Assembly: GCF_011009015.1 (NCBI RefSeq)
Contig: NZ_CP048878.1
Span: 1,043,501 to 1,107,500 of the forward strand
Reading direction: 5' to 3'
DNA: 64,000 nt
From: Spartinivicinus ruber
GTDB taxonomy: Bacteria; Pseudomonadota; Gammaproteobacteria; Pseudomonadales; Zooshikellaceae
The stretch's first letter is position 1, and each line of letters begins with the position of its first letter. Positions 25,670 through 36,986 of this stretch are shown piece by piece. The position numbers were made by a program, and so were the translations under genes. The notes beneath the pieces are model-generated. The model had not been told where the DNA came from and did no database searches. It saw nothing but the letters and a program-made list of their open reading frames with translations.

Positions 25670-28600
25670 TACGCTATTTTGCGAGCCATCCTACTGCAGC
25701 TAATGTATTAATGCTGGTATTTCTGTTGCTGGGGATAGTAGCGATACCTAGCATGAAAAAAGAGACCTTCCCAGTTATTGAGAAATATCAGGTTGAGGTA
25801 TCGGTGGCTTACCCAGGTGCTAGTGCAAGTGATGTTGAAGAAGGGATCTGCCAGCCATTAGAAGATGCGACAGATGGTATCAACTATATAGAAGAAAAAA
25901 GTTGTGAGGCAAAAAACAGCACCGGGGTAATGACTTTAAAAATGCAGGAGCAAGGAGATATGCTCCAGTTTATTGATGATATAAACCGAGCTGTCGATGG
26001 TATTGATAGTTTTCCCGATGATGTAGAAGACCCGATTGTTCAAGAATTAAATTTGACCAGTCAGGTAATCAGTATCGCAATCAGTGCCAATGCATCCAGC
26101 ACAGAGCTTAAATATCTTGCTGAATATTATAAAAATAAGCTATTGCAACAACCGAATATCCCCATTGTGGATATTCAAGGGTTTTCGGACAGGCTATTAA
26201 AAGTAGAGGTTGAAGACTATAACTTACAAAAATATGGACTGAGTGTTGACAGTTTAGCCAATATCATTAAATCACAAGCGCTCGACTTACCCACTGGTGA
26301 ATTAGAAACGCAGTATGGTAGCCACCAGATAAAATTTGTTGACTTACGGAGAACGCCTGAACAGTTAGAAGAATTGATCATTATATCCGGTGAACAAGGC
26401 GGTGAAGTTAGACTAGGTGATATAGCTACTGTAACCGATACTTTTGAAACGAAGGAAGATAAAATTATTTTTAATGGCAACCCTGCAGCCATTCTAAAAA
26501 TCAGTAAAAATAAAGCTGATGACAGCCTTAAAATATTTGATGCAGTCACTCGGTTTGTAGCGGAAGAAAATGCCAGGTTGCCTGAAGGTGTTAAGCTATA
26601 CCTTACTGAAGACTCTACCTCTATTGTAAAAGATCGACTGCAGTTACTCTTAACTAATAGCTGGCAAGGCATTATCTTAGTTATATTGGCATTATTTTTA
26701 TTTTTTAGTGCACGTTATACCTTTTGGGTCGCGATGGGACTGCCGGTTTCATTTATGGCCAGTTTTTTGGTGATTTCTGCATTTGGTGTTTCGATTAATA
26801 TGATTTCAATGGTAGGTATGTTAATTGCTATTGGAATATTAATGGATGATGCGATTGTTATCTCTGAAAGTATTGCTACAGAGTATAAAAAAGGTTTATC
26901 GCCACTAGATGCAGCAGTAGCAGGTGTTAAGCGAGTTGCTAGAGGTATTTTATCATCGTTTGTAACGACCATTCTTATTTTTGGGGGCTTGTTATTTTTA
27001 AAAGGGGATATTGGGCAGGTCCTAAAGGTATTACCGATTGTGTTAATCTCGGTGTTAACCGTTAGCTTGATTGAAGCTTTTTTAATTTTACCTCACCACT
27101 TAAAGCAGTCGTTAGAAAAACAACAGGCAAATAATGGTCAATCCCCTCGCTGGCGGCAGACATTTGCTGATACATTTGAAAAGTTTCGTGAGAAAGTGGG
27201 GCGTTTAGCTGATTTATCGGTTAAGTTTCGATATGCCTTTGTTGGACTAACGTTTGCTGCACTGTTTTTAACTATCAGCCTGATACCTGCTGGTGTGGTT
27301 AAATTTAAAGGTTTTCCAGATATTGATGGTGACATTGTTCAAGCCCTTATTTTATTACCACAAGGGACACCGCTTGAAAAAACTGAAGAAGTAGTGAAGC
27401 AGGTAGTAACAGGACTAAAAGCAACAGATATTGAATTAAGTGCTAATGAAAAGGATGCATTAGTCCGCAATATTAGAGTCGATTTTAATAAAAACTCAGA
27501 AGCTTATGAGTCGGGTACTCATATTGCTACAGTGAGTGTTGACTTGTTATCTGCAGAAACACGTAATACGACTATTACAACCTTTGCTCGTACTTGGCGT
27601 GAAAAAGTAGGGGATATACCTGATATTATTTCATTACAGTACAAGGAGCCTTCTCGCGGGCCGGCAGGTCGGCCAATAAAAATTCGTCTTCAGGCTGATA
27701 GCCTGGAAGAATTGTCTGCAGCTTCGAATGCATTACAAAACTGGTTACGTGGATACCCTGGAGTCGTTGATGTTGCCGATGACTTAAGGCCTGGAAAGCC
27801 TGAATTTTCGGTTAATCTACAGGAGGGAGTGCTGGGAATAGGGATTAATGCACAAGACTTATCACAACAGTTGAGGGCTGCTTATCAAGGTGTAAAGGTA
27901 GATGAAGTTCAATATGAGAATGAAACCTATGAAATAAAGGTTATGCTTGCTGATGAGTCAAAAAACACCTTAACGGACTTTGACTATATGACAATTATTC
28001 ATCCACAAACTAAACAAGCAATACCTTTAGCTGCTATCGCTAATATTGATCAAACCCGTTCTTATGCAAGAATAAACAGGCTGAATAATATACGCACAGT
28101 AACAGTATATGGAGAAATAGAGTCAGATGTTGCTAATGCAGCAGAAATAATTATGGATACTCAGCGAAATTTCTTTCCTGAATTAGCTAAGCAATATCCT
28201 GAAGTAAAACTACTTATTGAAGGTGAGAGTAAAAATAATAAAACAACAGGAAACTCATTTGTTAAAGCTTTCCTTGTGGGTATTGCCGGCATCTTCTTTT
28301 TGTTGAGTTTGCAGTTTAGAAACTATATAGAACCGATCATTGTGCTAGTCGCTATACCACTTTCGTTAATAGGGGTTATTTGGGGGCATTATCTTTTAGG
28401 ATTGGACCTGAGTATGCCGAGTGTTATGGGGTTTGTATCTCTAGCAGGCATTGTTATTAATAATTCTATCTTGTTAGTTGAGTTTGTTAAGCTACGGGTA
28501 AGGGAAGGAATGAGTGTTCATGATGCCGCAAGTCAAGCAACACGGGATCGCTTCAGGGCAATCTTTCTCACTTCTTTAACAACAGTGATGGGAATGCTGC

Positions 28601-28764
28601 CATTATTATTTGAAACCAGTTTTCAGGCAAAAATATTAATACCCTTGGTTGCCAGTATCACTTTTGGTCTTATAGCTTCGACCATCTTGGTATTGATTGT
28701 TTTACCTGCATTGTACTCAATCCTTGAAGATTTCGGAGTAACTCGAATAGAGGCGGTGGAATAG
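25666..28764 (+). CDS. RND efflux permease (AcrB-type superfamily)
   Basis: This is a 1032-residue proton-driven pump. It begins MIRYFASHPTAANVLML, has the usual 12 transmembrane helices with two large periplasmic loops, and carries the proton-relay Asp pair in GILMDDAIVISES (TM4). A second membrane half repeats the pattern (GFVSLAGIVINNSILLVEFV). The N-terminal half is of the type annotated simply as RND permease rather than as a close AcrB orthologue, so the substrate is open. It is co-transcribed with the adaptor at 24302-25669. A GGCCCT/AGGGCC hairpin follows the stop. Confidence 0.92.
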   Translation: MIRYFASHPTAANVLMLVFLLLGIVAIPSMKKETFPVIEKYQVEVSVAYPGASASDVEEGICQPLEDATDGINYIEEKSCEAKNSTGVMTLKMQEQGDMLQFIDDINRAVDGIDSFPDDVEDPIVQELNLTSQVISIAISANASSTELKYLAEYYKNKLLQQPNIPIVDIQGFSDRLLKVEVEDYNLQKYGLSVDSLANIIKSQALDLPTGELETQYGSHQIKFVDLRRTPEQLEELIIISGEQGGEVRLGDIATVTDTFETKEDKIIFNGNPAAILKISKNKADDSLKIFDAVTRFVAEENARLPEGVKLYLTEDSTSIVKDRLQLLLTNSWQGIILVILALFLFFSARYTFWVAMGLPVSFMASFLVISAFGVSINMISMVGMLIAIGILMDDAIVISESIATEYKKGLSPLDAAVAGVKRVARGILSSFVTTILIFGGLLFLKGDIGQVLKVLPIVLISVLTVSLIEAFLILPHHLKQSLEKQQANNGQSPRWRQTFADTFEKFREKVGRLADLSVKFRYAFVGLTFAALFLTISLIPAGVVKFKGFPDIDGDIVQALILLPQGTPLEKTEEVVKQVVTGLKATDIELSANEKDALVRNIRVDFNKNSEAYESGTHIATVSVDLLSAETRNTTITTFARTWREKVGDIPDIISLQYKEPSRGPAGRPIKIRLQADSLEELSAASNALQNWLRGYPGVVDVADDLRPGKPEFSVNLQEGVLGIGINAQDLSQQLRAAYQGVKVDEVQYENETYEIKVMLADESKNTLTDFDYMTIIHPQTKQAIPLAAIANIDQTRSYARINRLNNIRTVTVYGEIESDVANAAEIIMDTQRNFFPELAKQYPEVKLLIEGESKNNKTTGNSFVKAFLVGIAGIFFLLSLQFRNYIEPIIVLVAIPLSLIGVIWGHYLLGLDLSMPSVMGFVSLAGIVINNSILLVEFVKLRVREGMSVHDAASQATRDRFRAIFLTSLTTVMGMLPLLFETSFQAKILIPLVASITFGLIASTILVLIVLPALYSILEDFGVTRIEAVE

Positions 28765-28778
28765 TAAATAAAGCGGGT

Positions 28779-28795
28779 GGCCCTATTAAAGGGCC
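28779..28795 (+). terminator. Hairpin after the RND permease gene
   Basis: GGCCCT (28779-28784) pairs with AGGGCC (28790-28795) across a 5-nt loop, 15 nt after the permease stop. A good T tract is missing, so it may be a processing or rho-dependent end. Confidence 0.4.
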
Positions 28796-29042
28796 TTAGA
28801 GAAGAGAATATTTTAACTCCTGTCACTATTTCCTTTCTTTAGTTACCTAACTATCTTTAGTAAGCTTATCACCATTAAAAGTAATAAAGAAATTATTTTT
28901 AATTATAAAGCTATGCATGCCGTTGCTTTTTGTTGGCTATCCATGACTCTTTTTACCGATAGGTGTTATAGAATCAATGTAATATATAAATACTTTAATC
29001 CCATAGATAAAAGCCATAACTTTAAATGATATAAAAAAGTCC

Positions 29043-31484
29043 ATGGATATTCCTTCATTTCTTAAAATTCGCTCTACAGGATTAGGTAGAAAATTACTTT
29101 TTTTGATTATTATTGCCAGTTCAATCATTACTTTATTTCTTACTATCACTCAGCTTTATCTTGATTACAGAGTAGATCGCGGGCTTTTAGATGAACGCTT
29201 TGCTGAAGTTGAGCGGAGTCATATACCCAGTTTAATTTCTAATATTTGGTTATTGAATAAAGATATAGTCGAATCTCAGTTAGAAGGAATTAATAGCCTT
29301 CCTGACTTTGTTTACACTGAGTTGCTGGATGATAAAGATAGGGTGTTTTACCATGTAGGAGCGAAAGAGGGAGAGTATCTGATTAAAAAAGAATGGCCAT
29401 TAATTTATGATAGTCCTCAAGGAGAAAGGAGAATTGGAGTATTAATTGTTTGGGCAACATTAGATAATATCTACAACCGTTTGTTGGATAAAGTATTTGT
29501 TATATTAACCTCTCAAGCCATTAAAACATTTCTGGTCTCTGGGGTAATTCTTTTTATCATTTATTCTGTAGTTACCCATCGTTTGGGAGTTATTTCAGCT
29601 TTTTTAGCTAAGTGGGATCCCAGCTCCGATGAGTTACCGCCAAAAATAGAATCAAAACGAACCAAAGCTAAACCAGATGAGTTGGACGAATTAGTATCAA
29701 TCATTGAAGAAATGCGCATACGCTTGAGTCGTTCATTTGAAAAGATGCAGGAGCTGTTTGATGATGTTCAAAATCAAAAAAACCAGCTAAAAAAGGTATT
29801 CGATGGATCAAGTGACATTATCTTAGTCGTTGATATAGAAAAACAAACAATTAGCACTTGCAATCGGCGGGCAGAGCAAGTTTTAGGGTATCAAGAGGGT
29901 GAATTATCGGGGCAACTGATTAAGCAGATATTCCCCTGTAACTTTAAGGATATTACAGCATTTAATAATGAAATAGATGCTAGTGATGAAAATATTGAGG
30001 TAAAGGAGTTAAGGGTTTTTTCTGCAGATGGTCAGTCAATTCCTGTTGAAGCAGTGAGCTCAATTATTGACTATCACGAGCGCCCCCAGTTATTGATTTT
30101 GTCTCGGGATATTCGCGAGCGTAAATCTCAAGAAGCCAAAATCAATCGAATGGCATGGTATGATAGTTTGACTGGTTTACCTAATAGAGCACTTATTCGT
30201 GACCGTATTCATCAAGCATTACTACATAATAAACGCCACGATGATTATAGTGGCGTATTATTTGTGGACTTGGATTACTTTAAAGATATTAATGATTCTT
30301 TAGGACATAATATTGGTGATGAATTGTTAGTAGCAGTTAGTCTGCGTTTGAAGGAAGATGTGCGAGAGGAGGATTCTGTTGGGCGTTTGGGTGGTGATGA
30401 GTTTATTATTTTGTTGAACAATTTAGGGAAAAGTGAGACTGTTGCTCGACAGTCTTTAGCAATAGTAGCTGGCAAGTTATGTACATCACTGGCACATCCG
30501 TTCTATGTGACGGGTAATAAGCTGTCTGTAACTGCAAGTATGGGGGGGGCACTATGTCCAGCAGATGGTGATGATGTAGATGAACTATTGCGGCGAGCTG
30601 ATCTATCAATGTATAAGTCAAAAGCTGCAGGTCGTAATAATTTTACGATGTATTCAAAAGAACTCGATATAGCCTCTGCTAAACGACTTAATTTGCTTGT
30701 CGCTTTACGAGAAGCTATTCATAACAAGGAGTTTGTGCTTTTCTACCAACCTATCGTTGATATGGAAACAAATCAAGTTGTGAGCATTGAAGCTTTAATT
30801 CGATGGCATAAAGACGGGAGGCTGATATCACCCAATAACTTTATAACTCAGCTAAGTGAAACGGGGTTAATTATGCAAGTGGGGAATTGGGTTATAGAGC
30901 AAGCTTGTAAGGAAATGATGGCACAACTAAAAGAAGGTGGTTGCCAACGCCAAGTGCCTATTGCAGTGAATGTTAGTCCTGTTCAGTTTGGTAGTGAGGG
31001 ATTTATTGATCATTTAAGTAATGTATTAACAACAACTGGCTTACCTCCTCATTTGCTGGTGCTTGAGGTTACCGAAGACTTAACAATGGATGACTCAAGT
31101 GGAGCCATTCAACGATTGCATAAAATCCGTGAGTTGGGAATTAAACTTGCCTTGGATGACTTTGGTACTGGTTACTCTTCATTGTCTTATTTGAAGCGTT
31201 TACCTGCTTCAAAATTAAAAATTGATAAGAGCTTTACTCGTGACATGTTGGTTGATTCAGATGATAAAGCAATTGTTTCAACTATTATTTCGATTGCCAA
31301 AGAGCTTAATCTGGAAGTAGTAGCTGAAGGGGTTGAACAGCCAGAACATGCTAAAACATTAGTAAGGATGGGGTGTGAACAGGCTCAAGGCTTTTACTAT
31401 ATGCGCCCACAGGCTTCATTAAAAGAGGCAATAATGATGGTGCCTCCTGATCAATTGAATAAAGTTAAAAACACAAATAATTAA
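29043..31484 (+). CDS. Membrane PAS-GGDEF-EAL c-di-GMP signalling protein
   Basis: In this 813-residue protein, TM1 (about 18-40) and TM2 (about 160-180) enclose a periplasmic sensor of roughly 120 residues. A linker with coiled-coil character and a PAS domain (about 250-360) come next. The GGDEF domain has an intact LGGDEF with the inhibitory RxxD site (REED, five residues before). The EAL domain has EALIRW, NVSPVQF, LEVTED, LDDFGTGYSS, KIDKSF and VAEGVE, all typical of active phosphodiesterases. Both cyclase and hydrolase activity are possible. The ligand is unknown. It lies alone between the efflux operon and a convergent solute-binding gene. Confidence 0.93.
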   Translation: MDIPSFLKIRSTGLGRKLLFLIIIASSIITLFLTITQLYLDYRVDRGLLDERFAEVERSHIPSLISNIWLLNKDIVESQLEGINSLPDFVYTELLDDKDRVFYHVGAKEGEYLIKKEWPLIYDSPQGERRIGVLIVWATLDNIYNRLLDKVFVILTSQAIKTFLVSGVILFIIYSVVTHRLGVISAFLAKWDPSSDELPPKIESKRTKAKPDELDELVSIIEEMRIRLSRSFEKMQELFDDVQNQKNQLKKVFDGSSDIILVVDIEKQTISTCNRRAEQVLGYQEGELSGQLIKQIFPCNFKDITAFNNEIDASDENIEVKELRVFSADGQSIPVEAVSSIIDYHERPQLLILSRDIRERKSQEAKINRMAWYDSLTGLPNRALIRDRIHQALLHNKRHDDYSGVLFVDLDYFKDINDSLGHNIGDELLVAVSLRLKEDVREEDSVGRLGGDEFIILLNNLGKSETVARQSLAIVAGKLCTSLAHPFYVTGNKLSVTASMGGALCPADGDDVDELLRRADLSMYKSKAAGRNNFTMYSKELDIASAKRLNLLVALREAIHNKEFVLFYQPIVDMETNQVVSIEALIRWHKDGRLISPNNFITQLSETGLIMQVGNWVIEQACKEMMAQLKEGGCQRQVPIAVNVSPVQFGSEGFIDHLSNVLTTTGLPPHLLVLEVTEDLTMDDSSGAIQRLHKIRELGIKLALDDFGTGYSSLSYLKRLPASKLKIDKSFTRDMLVDSDDKAIVSTIISIAKELNLEVVAEGVEQPEHAKTLVRMGCEQAQGFYYMRPQASLKEAIMMVPPDQLNKVKNTNN

Positions 31485-31496
31485 ACAAGATTTTTA

Positions 31497-32243
31497 TTAC
31501 TTATTACTGCTTTGGCTAAGTTCTAACACTTCTGAGTAACTCATCGATATATGCTTTCGATAAATTTTGTCCATAATGCCTTCTTTAATCATATCTTTGA
31601 TTGTGGCACCGAATTTTTTTGCTAACACATTGTTTTTAGGAGCAAAAGCCAGATAAAGATTGGTTGAGTCAACCACTGGCTTAAGCAATTTAATTTGTAG
31701 ATTAACTTTTTTTGCTAATATAGGGGCACTGAATACATCAATCAAGGCATAGTTATAGCGTTTTAGCTTTAGCGCCTCTAGTACTTTTTCGTCACTGGCA
31801 AAATCAACACGTTGCCAGCCGGAAAAAGCGGCAATTTTTTTTGTATAATCATAAGCAGTAACCATTGCAACTGGTTTACCTGTGATATTTTCCCAGGAAA
31901 ACGTATTTTGAGGAAAGTCTTTACGTACATAAATTCCTAGTGGATAGACACTAGTAGGTGTATCAGCAACAATATAAGGCGGAAGATTCGCATTATCGAT
32001 AACTGCATCATAATAGCCTTCAGCTACATCTTTTAAGCAACGGGCCCAAGGTAACTGATCAGCAATGAATATCATCCCCATTCTGGGAAATGCTTCTTTG
32101 TAAACATCGATGGAAATCCCTTTAACCAGATGATTGTCTTTTCCATAAGTAAATGGTGGCCACTCAACACCACAAAGCTTTATGTCAGCAACGGCTTTGA
32201 AGCTAAGGAATAAAATAAACAGGGTTAAGGTACAATATTTCAT
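31497..32243 (-). CDS. Periplasmic solute-binding protein, SBP_bac_3 family
   Basis: This 248-residue protein has a signal peptide (YCTLTLFILFLSFKAVA) and a type-3 periplasmic binding fold. The N-terminal CGVEWPPFTYGKDNHLVKGI strand is characteristic of amino-acid-binding-like proteins, as are the DAVIDNANLPP and FASDEKVLEALKLKRYNYAL segments. No ABC permease or ATPase gene is adjacent, so it may be an orphan receptor rather than a transporter subunit. Many such orphans occur in marine gammaproteobacteria. Its stop is 12 nt from the convergent c-di-GMP gene. Confidence 0.8.
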   Translation of the reverse strand: MKYCTLTLFILFLSFKAVADIKLCGVEWPPFTYGKDNHLVKGISIDVYKEAFPRMGMIFIADQLPWARCLKDVAEGYYDAVIDNANLPPYIVADTPTSVYPLGIYVRKDFPQNTFSWENITGKPVAMVTAYDYTKKIAAFSGWQRVDFASDEKVLEALKLKRYNYALIDVFSAPILAKKVNLQIKLLKPVVDSTNLYLAFAPKNNVLAKKFGATIKDMIKEGIMDKIYRKHISMSYSEVLELSQSSNK

Positions 32244-32412
32244 TGAAATACCGGTATATCATTTTTAAGTGGTTTTTGCTCTAAGGTTAAGCTGGTAACG
32301 GCTTACCACTAAGAGTAGTATGATATAGTATTAGTATTTTGCTAAAAAAAAATAAATAGACTCGAACGGTCGTTTCATAGATTACTCTGCAGGATCATAC
32401 ACTGATATTGGA

Positions 32413-35400
32413 TTATTTTTCATGTCCTGAACTGACGTTGGTGGTTCCCCTTTTCAACCGTTCGCGAATAGACTGAACAATTACATAAAATACAGGTACT
32501 AATAGAGTACCAACTATGCCTGCTGCTAACATACCACCAAATACACTATAACCAATTGACCGACGGCTGGCAGCCCCTGCACCGGTGGCAATCACCAAGG
32601 GTAAGACGCCTAATATAAAAGAAAAAGCAGTCATTAATACGGCTCTAAATCGTAATTTAGCTGCTTGCATAGCTGCTTCAGTAATCTTAAGTCCATGTTC
32701 TTCTCGCTGAACCTTTGCAAACTCTACTATGAGAATGGCATTTTTGGTGGCTAGGCCAATTAATAATACTAAGCCAATTTGGGTGTATAGGTTAATATCA
32801 GCACTCATTAACCAAACGTAAATAAATGCGCCAAGTATCGCGACGGGTACTGCCAGAATCACAGCCCAAGGAATTGACCAGCTTTCATATTGTGCGACAA
32901 GAAACAAATAAACAAAAACCAAGGCTAGGCTGAATAATACAGGTGCAAGATTTCCAGCCGCTAATTCTTGGAAGGTCATCCCTGTCCACTCAAAATTATA
33001 CCCTGTGGGTAGCACTTTTTTGGCTACTGCTTCCATCGCGGTAATGGCTTCACCAGAGCTGACACCTTCAGCAGGCTGGCCATTAATGCTAATTGAGTTA
33101 AAGAGATTATAGCGAGTAGCAATATCTGGCCCCAGAATAGAGCTGGTATTAATTAGAGTCCCTAAGGGCACCATTTTTCCTTCGTGACTTCTTACATAAA
33201 AACGGTTGATATCTTTTTCATCATCACGAAAGTCTGCTTCAGCCTGCAACATAACCCGGTAGGTTTGTCCGAATTTATTAAAATCATTTACATAGTAAGA
33301 TCCTAACTGAGTTTGCAGTGTTGAAAATATATCACTTAAAGGGACCCCTAAGTTTTTTGCCTTAAGTCGATCAACATTCAGATAAATTTGCGGTACGTTA
33401 GCCCGAAAAGTGCTATAGGCAACACTAATCTCCTCTGACTGATTGGCCTGTAGAATTAAAGCACGCATTACCCCTGCTATTTCTTCGGCATCTCTGCCCA
33501 TTTGATCAGTTAGTACAAATTCAAAACCCCCAGTAGTACCTAACCCGGGTATAGCTGGAGTGCTAAATGCCATTACTTTAGCTTCGGCTAATTGACTTAA
33601 TTTAGCCTGCACTTGCTGTAAAATTTGCAGCTGAAATAATTCTGGCTTCTCTCGGTTATGCCAAGGCTCTAATACCACAATACCTAAGCCAGCATTAGAA
33701 GAAACTGCCCCGTTTAGCAAACTGTAGCCTGTTACAGTCATTACATCGGATACACCTGGCTGCTGTTTAATAATATTACTGACCTTTTGAGAGACCTGGC
33801 TGGTTCGGTTTAATGAAGCCCCATCAGGTAACTGAATATCAATCATAAAATAGCCAGTGTCTTCGGCTGGGATAAAACCAGAAGGCAGTTGTTTTGCAAA
33901 TAACCAAATAAAGCCAATTAACACGACAAATAAACAGCTTACCAGGCTTAGTCTTTTTAGCAGTTGACTGACTCCACTGGAGTAATGATGAGTTAACCAG
34001 TCAAACCATTTGTTGAATAATTGCAGTGGATAGATAGGTGTGGTTAGCTCGTTTTTTAGCAAGCTGGCACATAAGGCAGGGCTTAATGTTAATGCATTAA
34101 TTGAAGAAATCAGTACGGCAATGGAAATGGTAACAGCAAACTGCTGGTATAATTTACCTGTAATACCCGGCATTAATCCAACTGGTACAAATACAGCTAA
34201 TAATACCAGCGTTGTGGCGACAATTGGGCCAGAAACTTCAGTCATTGACTGTCGTGTTGCAGTGACAGGGTCATGGCCCTCTGCCAATAGGCGTTGAACA
34301 TTTTCAATGACTACAATTGCATCATCTACAACGATACCAATGGCTAGAATCACAGCAAATAGAGAGATGGTATTAATTGAAAAGCCTAAACCATATAACA
34401 CGGCAAAGGTACCAATTAATGATACGGGAATAGCAATTGCTGGTATGAGGGTTGAGCGCCAATCCTGAAGAAAAATAAAAACAACAAAAATCACTAAAGC
34501 GACAGCAACAAACAGGGTTTCTACTACTTCACTAATGGATTCTTCAATAAAACGGGTGGAGTCGTAGAGTATTTCGTACTGTACATCTTCTGGAAATTGT
34601 TTTTCCAGCTCCTCCATTTTTTGATTAATAGCTTTAGCTATAGCCAAGGCATTTGCATCAGGAGACTGGTATACAGCCATAATCACACTAGGTTGGTTAT
34701 TTAATTCACCAAACCAGCTGTAGTTTGCTGCACCTAACTCTATTTTCGCAACATCTTTTAAATAGACGATAGAACCATCGGCTGTTGCTTTGAGGACTAC
34801 TTTTTCAAAGTCAGCAGGTTCATTTAATCTTCCTTTGGTTTGCAAGGTATATTGAAACTGCTGGTCAGGTGGAGTGGGCGCGGCACCTAATTGTCCGGCA
34901 GGTACCTGGAGATTTTGTTCTTTTAAAGCATTGGCAATGTCCAACGTTGTGATTCCTAAACTTGCCATTCGGTCAGGGTTTAACCAAATACGCATGCCAT
35001 AGTCAGTACCACCTAAAATTTGTGCATCACTCACCCCTGAAATCCTAGCCAGGGTATCGCGAATATTGATACTGGCATAATTAGATAAAAATAGAGCATC
35101 GTAGCTCTTATTAGGGGAGGTCAGGTTAACCACCAGCAGCATATTATTTGATTTTTTCTTGACTGAAATGCCCTGGCGGATTGCTTCTTCTGGTAATTTG
35201 GGGTTGGCCAGTGCGACTCGATTCTGCACATTAATTTGTGCCAGGTCTGAGTCAGTACCAACAGCAAAGGTGACAGCTAATTTATAACTGCCATCATTTG
35301 CACTTTTAGAAGACATATAAATCATATCTTCTACCCCGTTTACCTCTGCTTCAATAGGGTTTGCAATAGTTTCTTTTACAATACTGGCACTGGAGCCTGG

Positions 35401-35550
35401 ATAGGATGCAGTGACCTCTATGACAGGCGGCGTAATTTCAGGAAACTGGGCAACTGGCAGTAGAGGAATGGATAATAAACCTGAGAGAGTAATGACAATA
35501 GAAATAACAAAAGCAAATTTAGGGCGGCTAATAAAAAATTGGCTAAACAT
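32413..35550 (-). CDS. RND multidrug efflux permease (HAE-1, AcrB/MexF-like)
   Basis: This is a 1045-residue inner-membrane pump of the hydrophobe/amphiphile efflux-1 family. It starts [19 protein letters not shown] and has [21 protein letters not shown], the TM4 proton-relay pair in [24 protein letters not shown], and the second-half [15 protein letters not shown] with the conserved Lys. Its overall look is closest to the MexF/OqxB/AcrB group, which exports drugs and small aromatics. It lies 38 nt downstream of its lipoprotein adaptor and is transcribed with it. No outer-membrane factor is present. Confidence 0.94.
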   Translation of the reverse strand: MFSQFFISRPKFAFVISIVITLSGLLSIPLLPVAQFPEITPPVIEVTASYPGSSASIVKETIANPIEAEVNGVEDMIYMSSKSANDGSYKLAVTFAVGTDSDLAQINVQNRVALANPKLPEEAIRQGISVKKKSNNMLLVVNLTSPNKSYDALFLSNYASINIRDTLARISGVSDAQILGGTDYGMRIWLNPDRMASLGITTLDIANALKEQNLQVPAGQLGAAPTPPDQQFQYTLQTKGRLNEPADFEKVVLKATADGSIVYLKDVAKIELGAANYSWFGELNNQPSVIMAVYQSPDANALAIAKAINQKMEELEKQFPEDVQYEILYDSTRFIEESISEVVETLFVAVALVIFVVFIFLQDWRSTLIPAIAIPVSLIGTFAVLYGLGFSINTISLFAVILAIGIVVDDAIVVIENVQRLLAEGHDPVTATRQSMTEVSGPIVATTLVLLAVFVPVGLMPGITGKLYQQFAVTISIAVLISSINALTLSPALCASLLKNELTTPIYPLQLFNKWFDWLTHHYSSGVSQLLKRLSLVSCLFVVLIGFIWLFAKQLPSGFIPAEDTGYFMIDIQLPDGASLNRTSQVSQKVSNIIKQQPGVSDVMTVTGYSLLNGAVSSNAGLGIVVLEPWHNREKPELFQLQILQQVQAKLSQLAEAKVMAFSTPAIPGLGTTGGFEFVLTDQMGRDAEEIAGVMRALILQANQSEEISVAYSTFRANVPQIYLNVDRLKAKNLGVPLSDIFSTLQTQLGSYYVNDFNKFGQTYRVMLQAEADFRDDEKDINRFYVRSHEGKMVPLGTLINTSSILGPDIATRYNLFNSISINGQPAEGVSSGEAITAMEAVAKKVLPTGYNFEWTGMTFQELAAGNLAPVLFSLALVFVYLFLVAQYESWSIPWAVILAVPVAILGAFIYVWLMSADINLYTQIGLVLLIGLATKNAILIVEFAKVQREEHGLKITEAAMQAAKLRFRAVLMTAFSFILGVLPLVIATGAGAASRRSIGYSVFGGMLAAGIVGTLLVPVFYVIVQSIRERLKRGTTNVSSGHEK

Positions 35551-35588
35551 AATTTAACTCATCATTGACTAGCAGTATTGGGTGTAGC

Positions 35589-36752
35589 CTACACTTTTGG
35601 TGTTGTATTGGTTTTGATAAGTGTGGCTTTAACAGGCTGTCCTATTTTTAGCTTTTGTAAACCTTCAATAATAACCTGCTGGCCAGTTGTTAACCCTTCT
35701 TTTACTTCCCAACTGTTACCTATTTTTGCTCCAATGGTGATGCGTTGTACGGTAGCAAGCTTTTGCTCATTAATCACAACTACAAACTTGCCTGCTTGGT
35801 CTTCTTGTACGGCAGCTTGTGGAATTGTAATTGCCTGTCTGGGTTGGGTTCGCTTAATAATGACTGTTACAAACTGACCTGGAATCAGTAACTTATCAGG
35901 GTTAGGGAAGACGGCACGTACCTTAAGAGTACCAGTAGCTTCATCAATGCGGTTATCCAGAAAATCGACTTTACCTTGCTTATCGTAAATGCTCTTATTC
36001 GCTAATTTCAGTTGAACAGTCACCAGTTGTTGTGTGTTATTCTGTTGTAATGCTTTTGTCTCTTGTCTGAAATTGAGTACGTCTTTTTCATTGGCCTGAA
36101 AATGTACATACATTGGGTTTAGGGTGACAATATTGGCTAAAACATCTTGAGATGGGCTAATTAGGTCTCCAATACTTTTTTCTGACTGCCCAATGCGTCC
36201 ACTAACTGGAGCTGTTATTTTCGTGTAACTAAGATTTAACTCTGCTGTTTTCAAAGCGGCTTCACTTGCAGTGACAGCGGCTTCAGCCTGTAATTTTTTA
36301 CTGGTTAAGTCGTCCATTTGTGATTGACTGATAGTGCCTTTTCTTACTAATTGTTTGCCACGTTGAAAATTAAGGTCGGCAACTTCTTTTGCTGCTATCT
36401 GACTAGCTAGTTCTGCTTTTAAACGATTAACTTCTGACTGATAAGGTCCTGGGTCAATTTCAAATAACAGAGCGTCTTTTTCCACTTCCTGCCCTTCTTG
36501 AAAGTGCCGGGTTAACAAGTTGCCTGATACCCGAGAGCGGATTTTTACGTCTTCTGTAGGCTCAGTTCGTCCTACTAACTCAACACTGGGGTGGATGGGT
36601 TGAGGGCTAATCGAAATTGCTTTAACGGCAGGTGGTTGTTGACTGGGTTTAGTGGATGATTCATCAGAGCAAGCGACAAATAGTGAGATGCAGATAAGTA
36701 AATATAAACGTGAAACAGGCCAGCCCTGGCTTATTACCTTTCCTGTCAGCAT
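35589..36752 (-). CDS. RND efflux periplasmic adaptor lipoprotein (HlyD/MFP family)
   Basis: This is a 387-residue adaptor with a lipobox (ISLFVAC; the Cys becomes the lipidated N-terminus), so it is anchored to the inner membrane. It shows the lipoyl halves (VKIRSRVSGNLLTRHFQEGQ and ITAPVSGRIGQSEKSIGDLI), a helical hairpin between them (about 95-170), and the beta-barrel region. It is the AcrA/MexE-type partner of the permease just downstream. A signal sequence precedes the lipobox, with a somewhat long n-region. Confidence 0.93.
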   Translation of the reverse strand: MLTGKVISQGWPVSRLYLLICISLFVACSDESSTKPSQQPPAVKAISISPQPIHPSVELVGRTEPTEDVKIRSRVSGNLLTRHFQEGQEVEKDALLFEIDPGPYQSEVNRLKAELASQIAAKEVADLNFQRGKQLVRKGTISQSQMDDLTSKKLQAEAAVTASEAALKTAELNLSYTKITAPVSGRIGQSEKSIGDLISPSQDVLANIVTLNPMYVHFQANEKDVLNFRQETKALQQNNTQQLVTVQLKLANKSIYDKQGKVDFLDNRIDEATGTLKVRAVFPNPDKLLIPGQFVTVIIKRTQPRQAITIPQAAVQEDQAGKFVVVINEQKLATVQRITIGAKIGNSWEVKEGLTTGQQVIIEGLQKLKIGQPVKATLIKTNTTPKV

Positions 36753-36986
36753 AAGTAGTCCCTATTAGCTGAAAGTGTTTGCATACCTTTTGCGAATGAA
36801 TTTTACACCTAAAAATGAATCGTGATAAGTATACTGCATAAAACTAAACTGTTTTGTTAGAAAATAGTATAACTGATTACTTGATTATTGAGCATTAAAA
36901 AATAAATAAGCAGGTGGTTTGGCCGATAAGATAAATATGAACAATAAGTAAAAAAATAATGGTCTAACTCAGTAGAGGTGTTGAAA

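Noticed and set aside
26217-26972. Antisense ORFs of up to 151 codons within the RND permease gene
   Set aside because: They are shadows of the strongly supported permease frame on the other strand.
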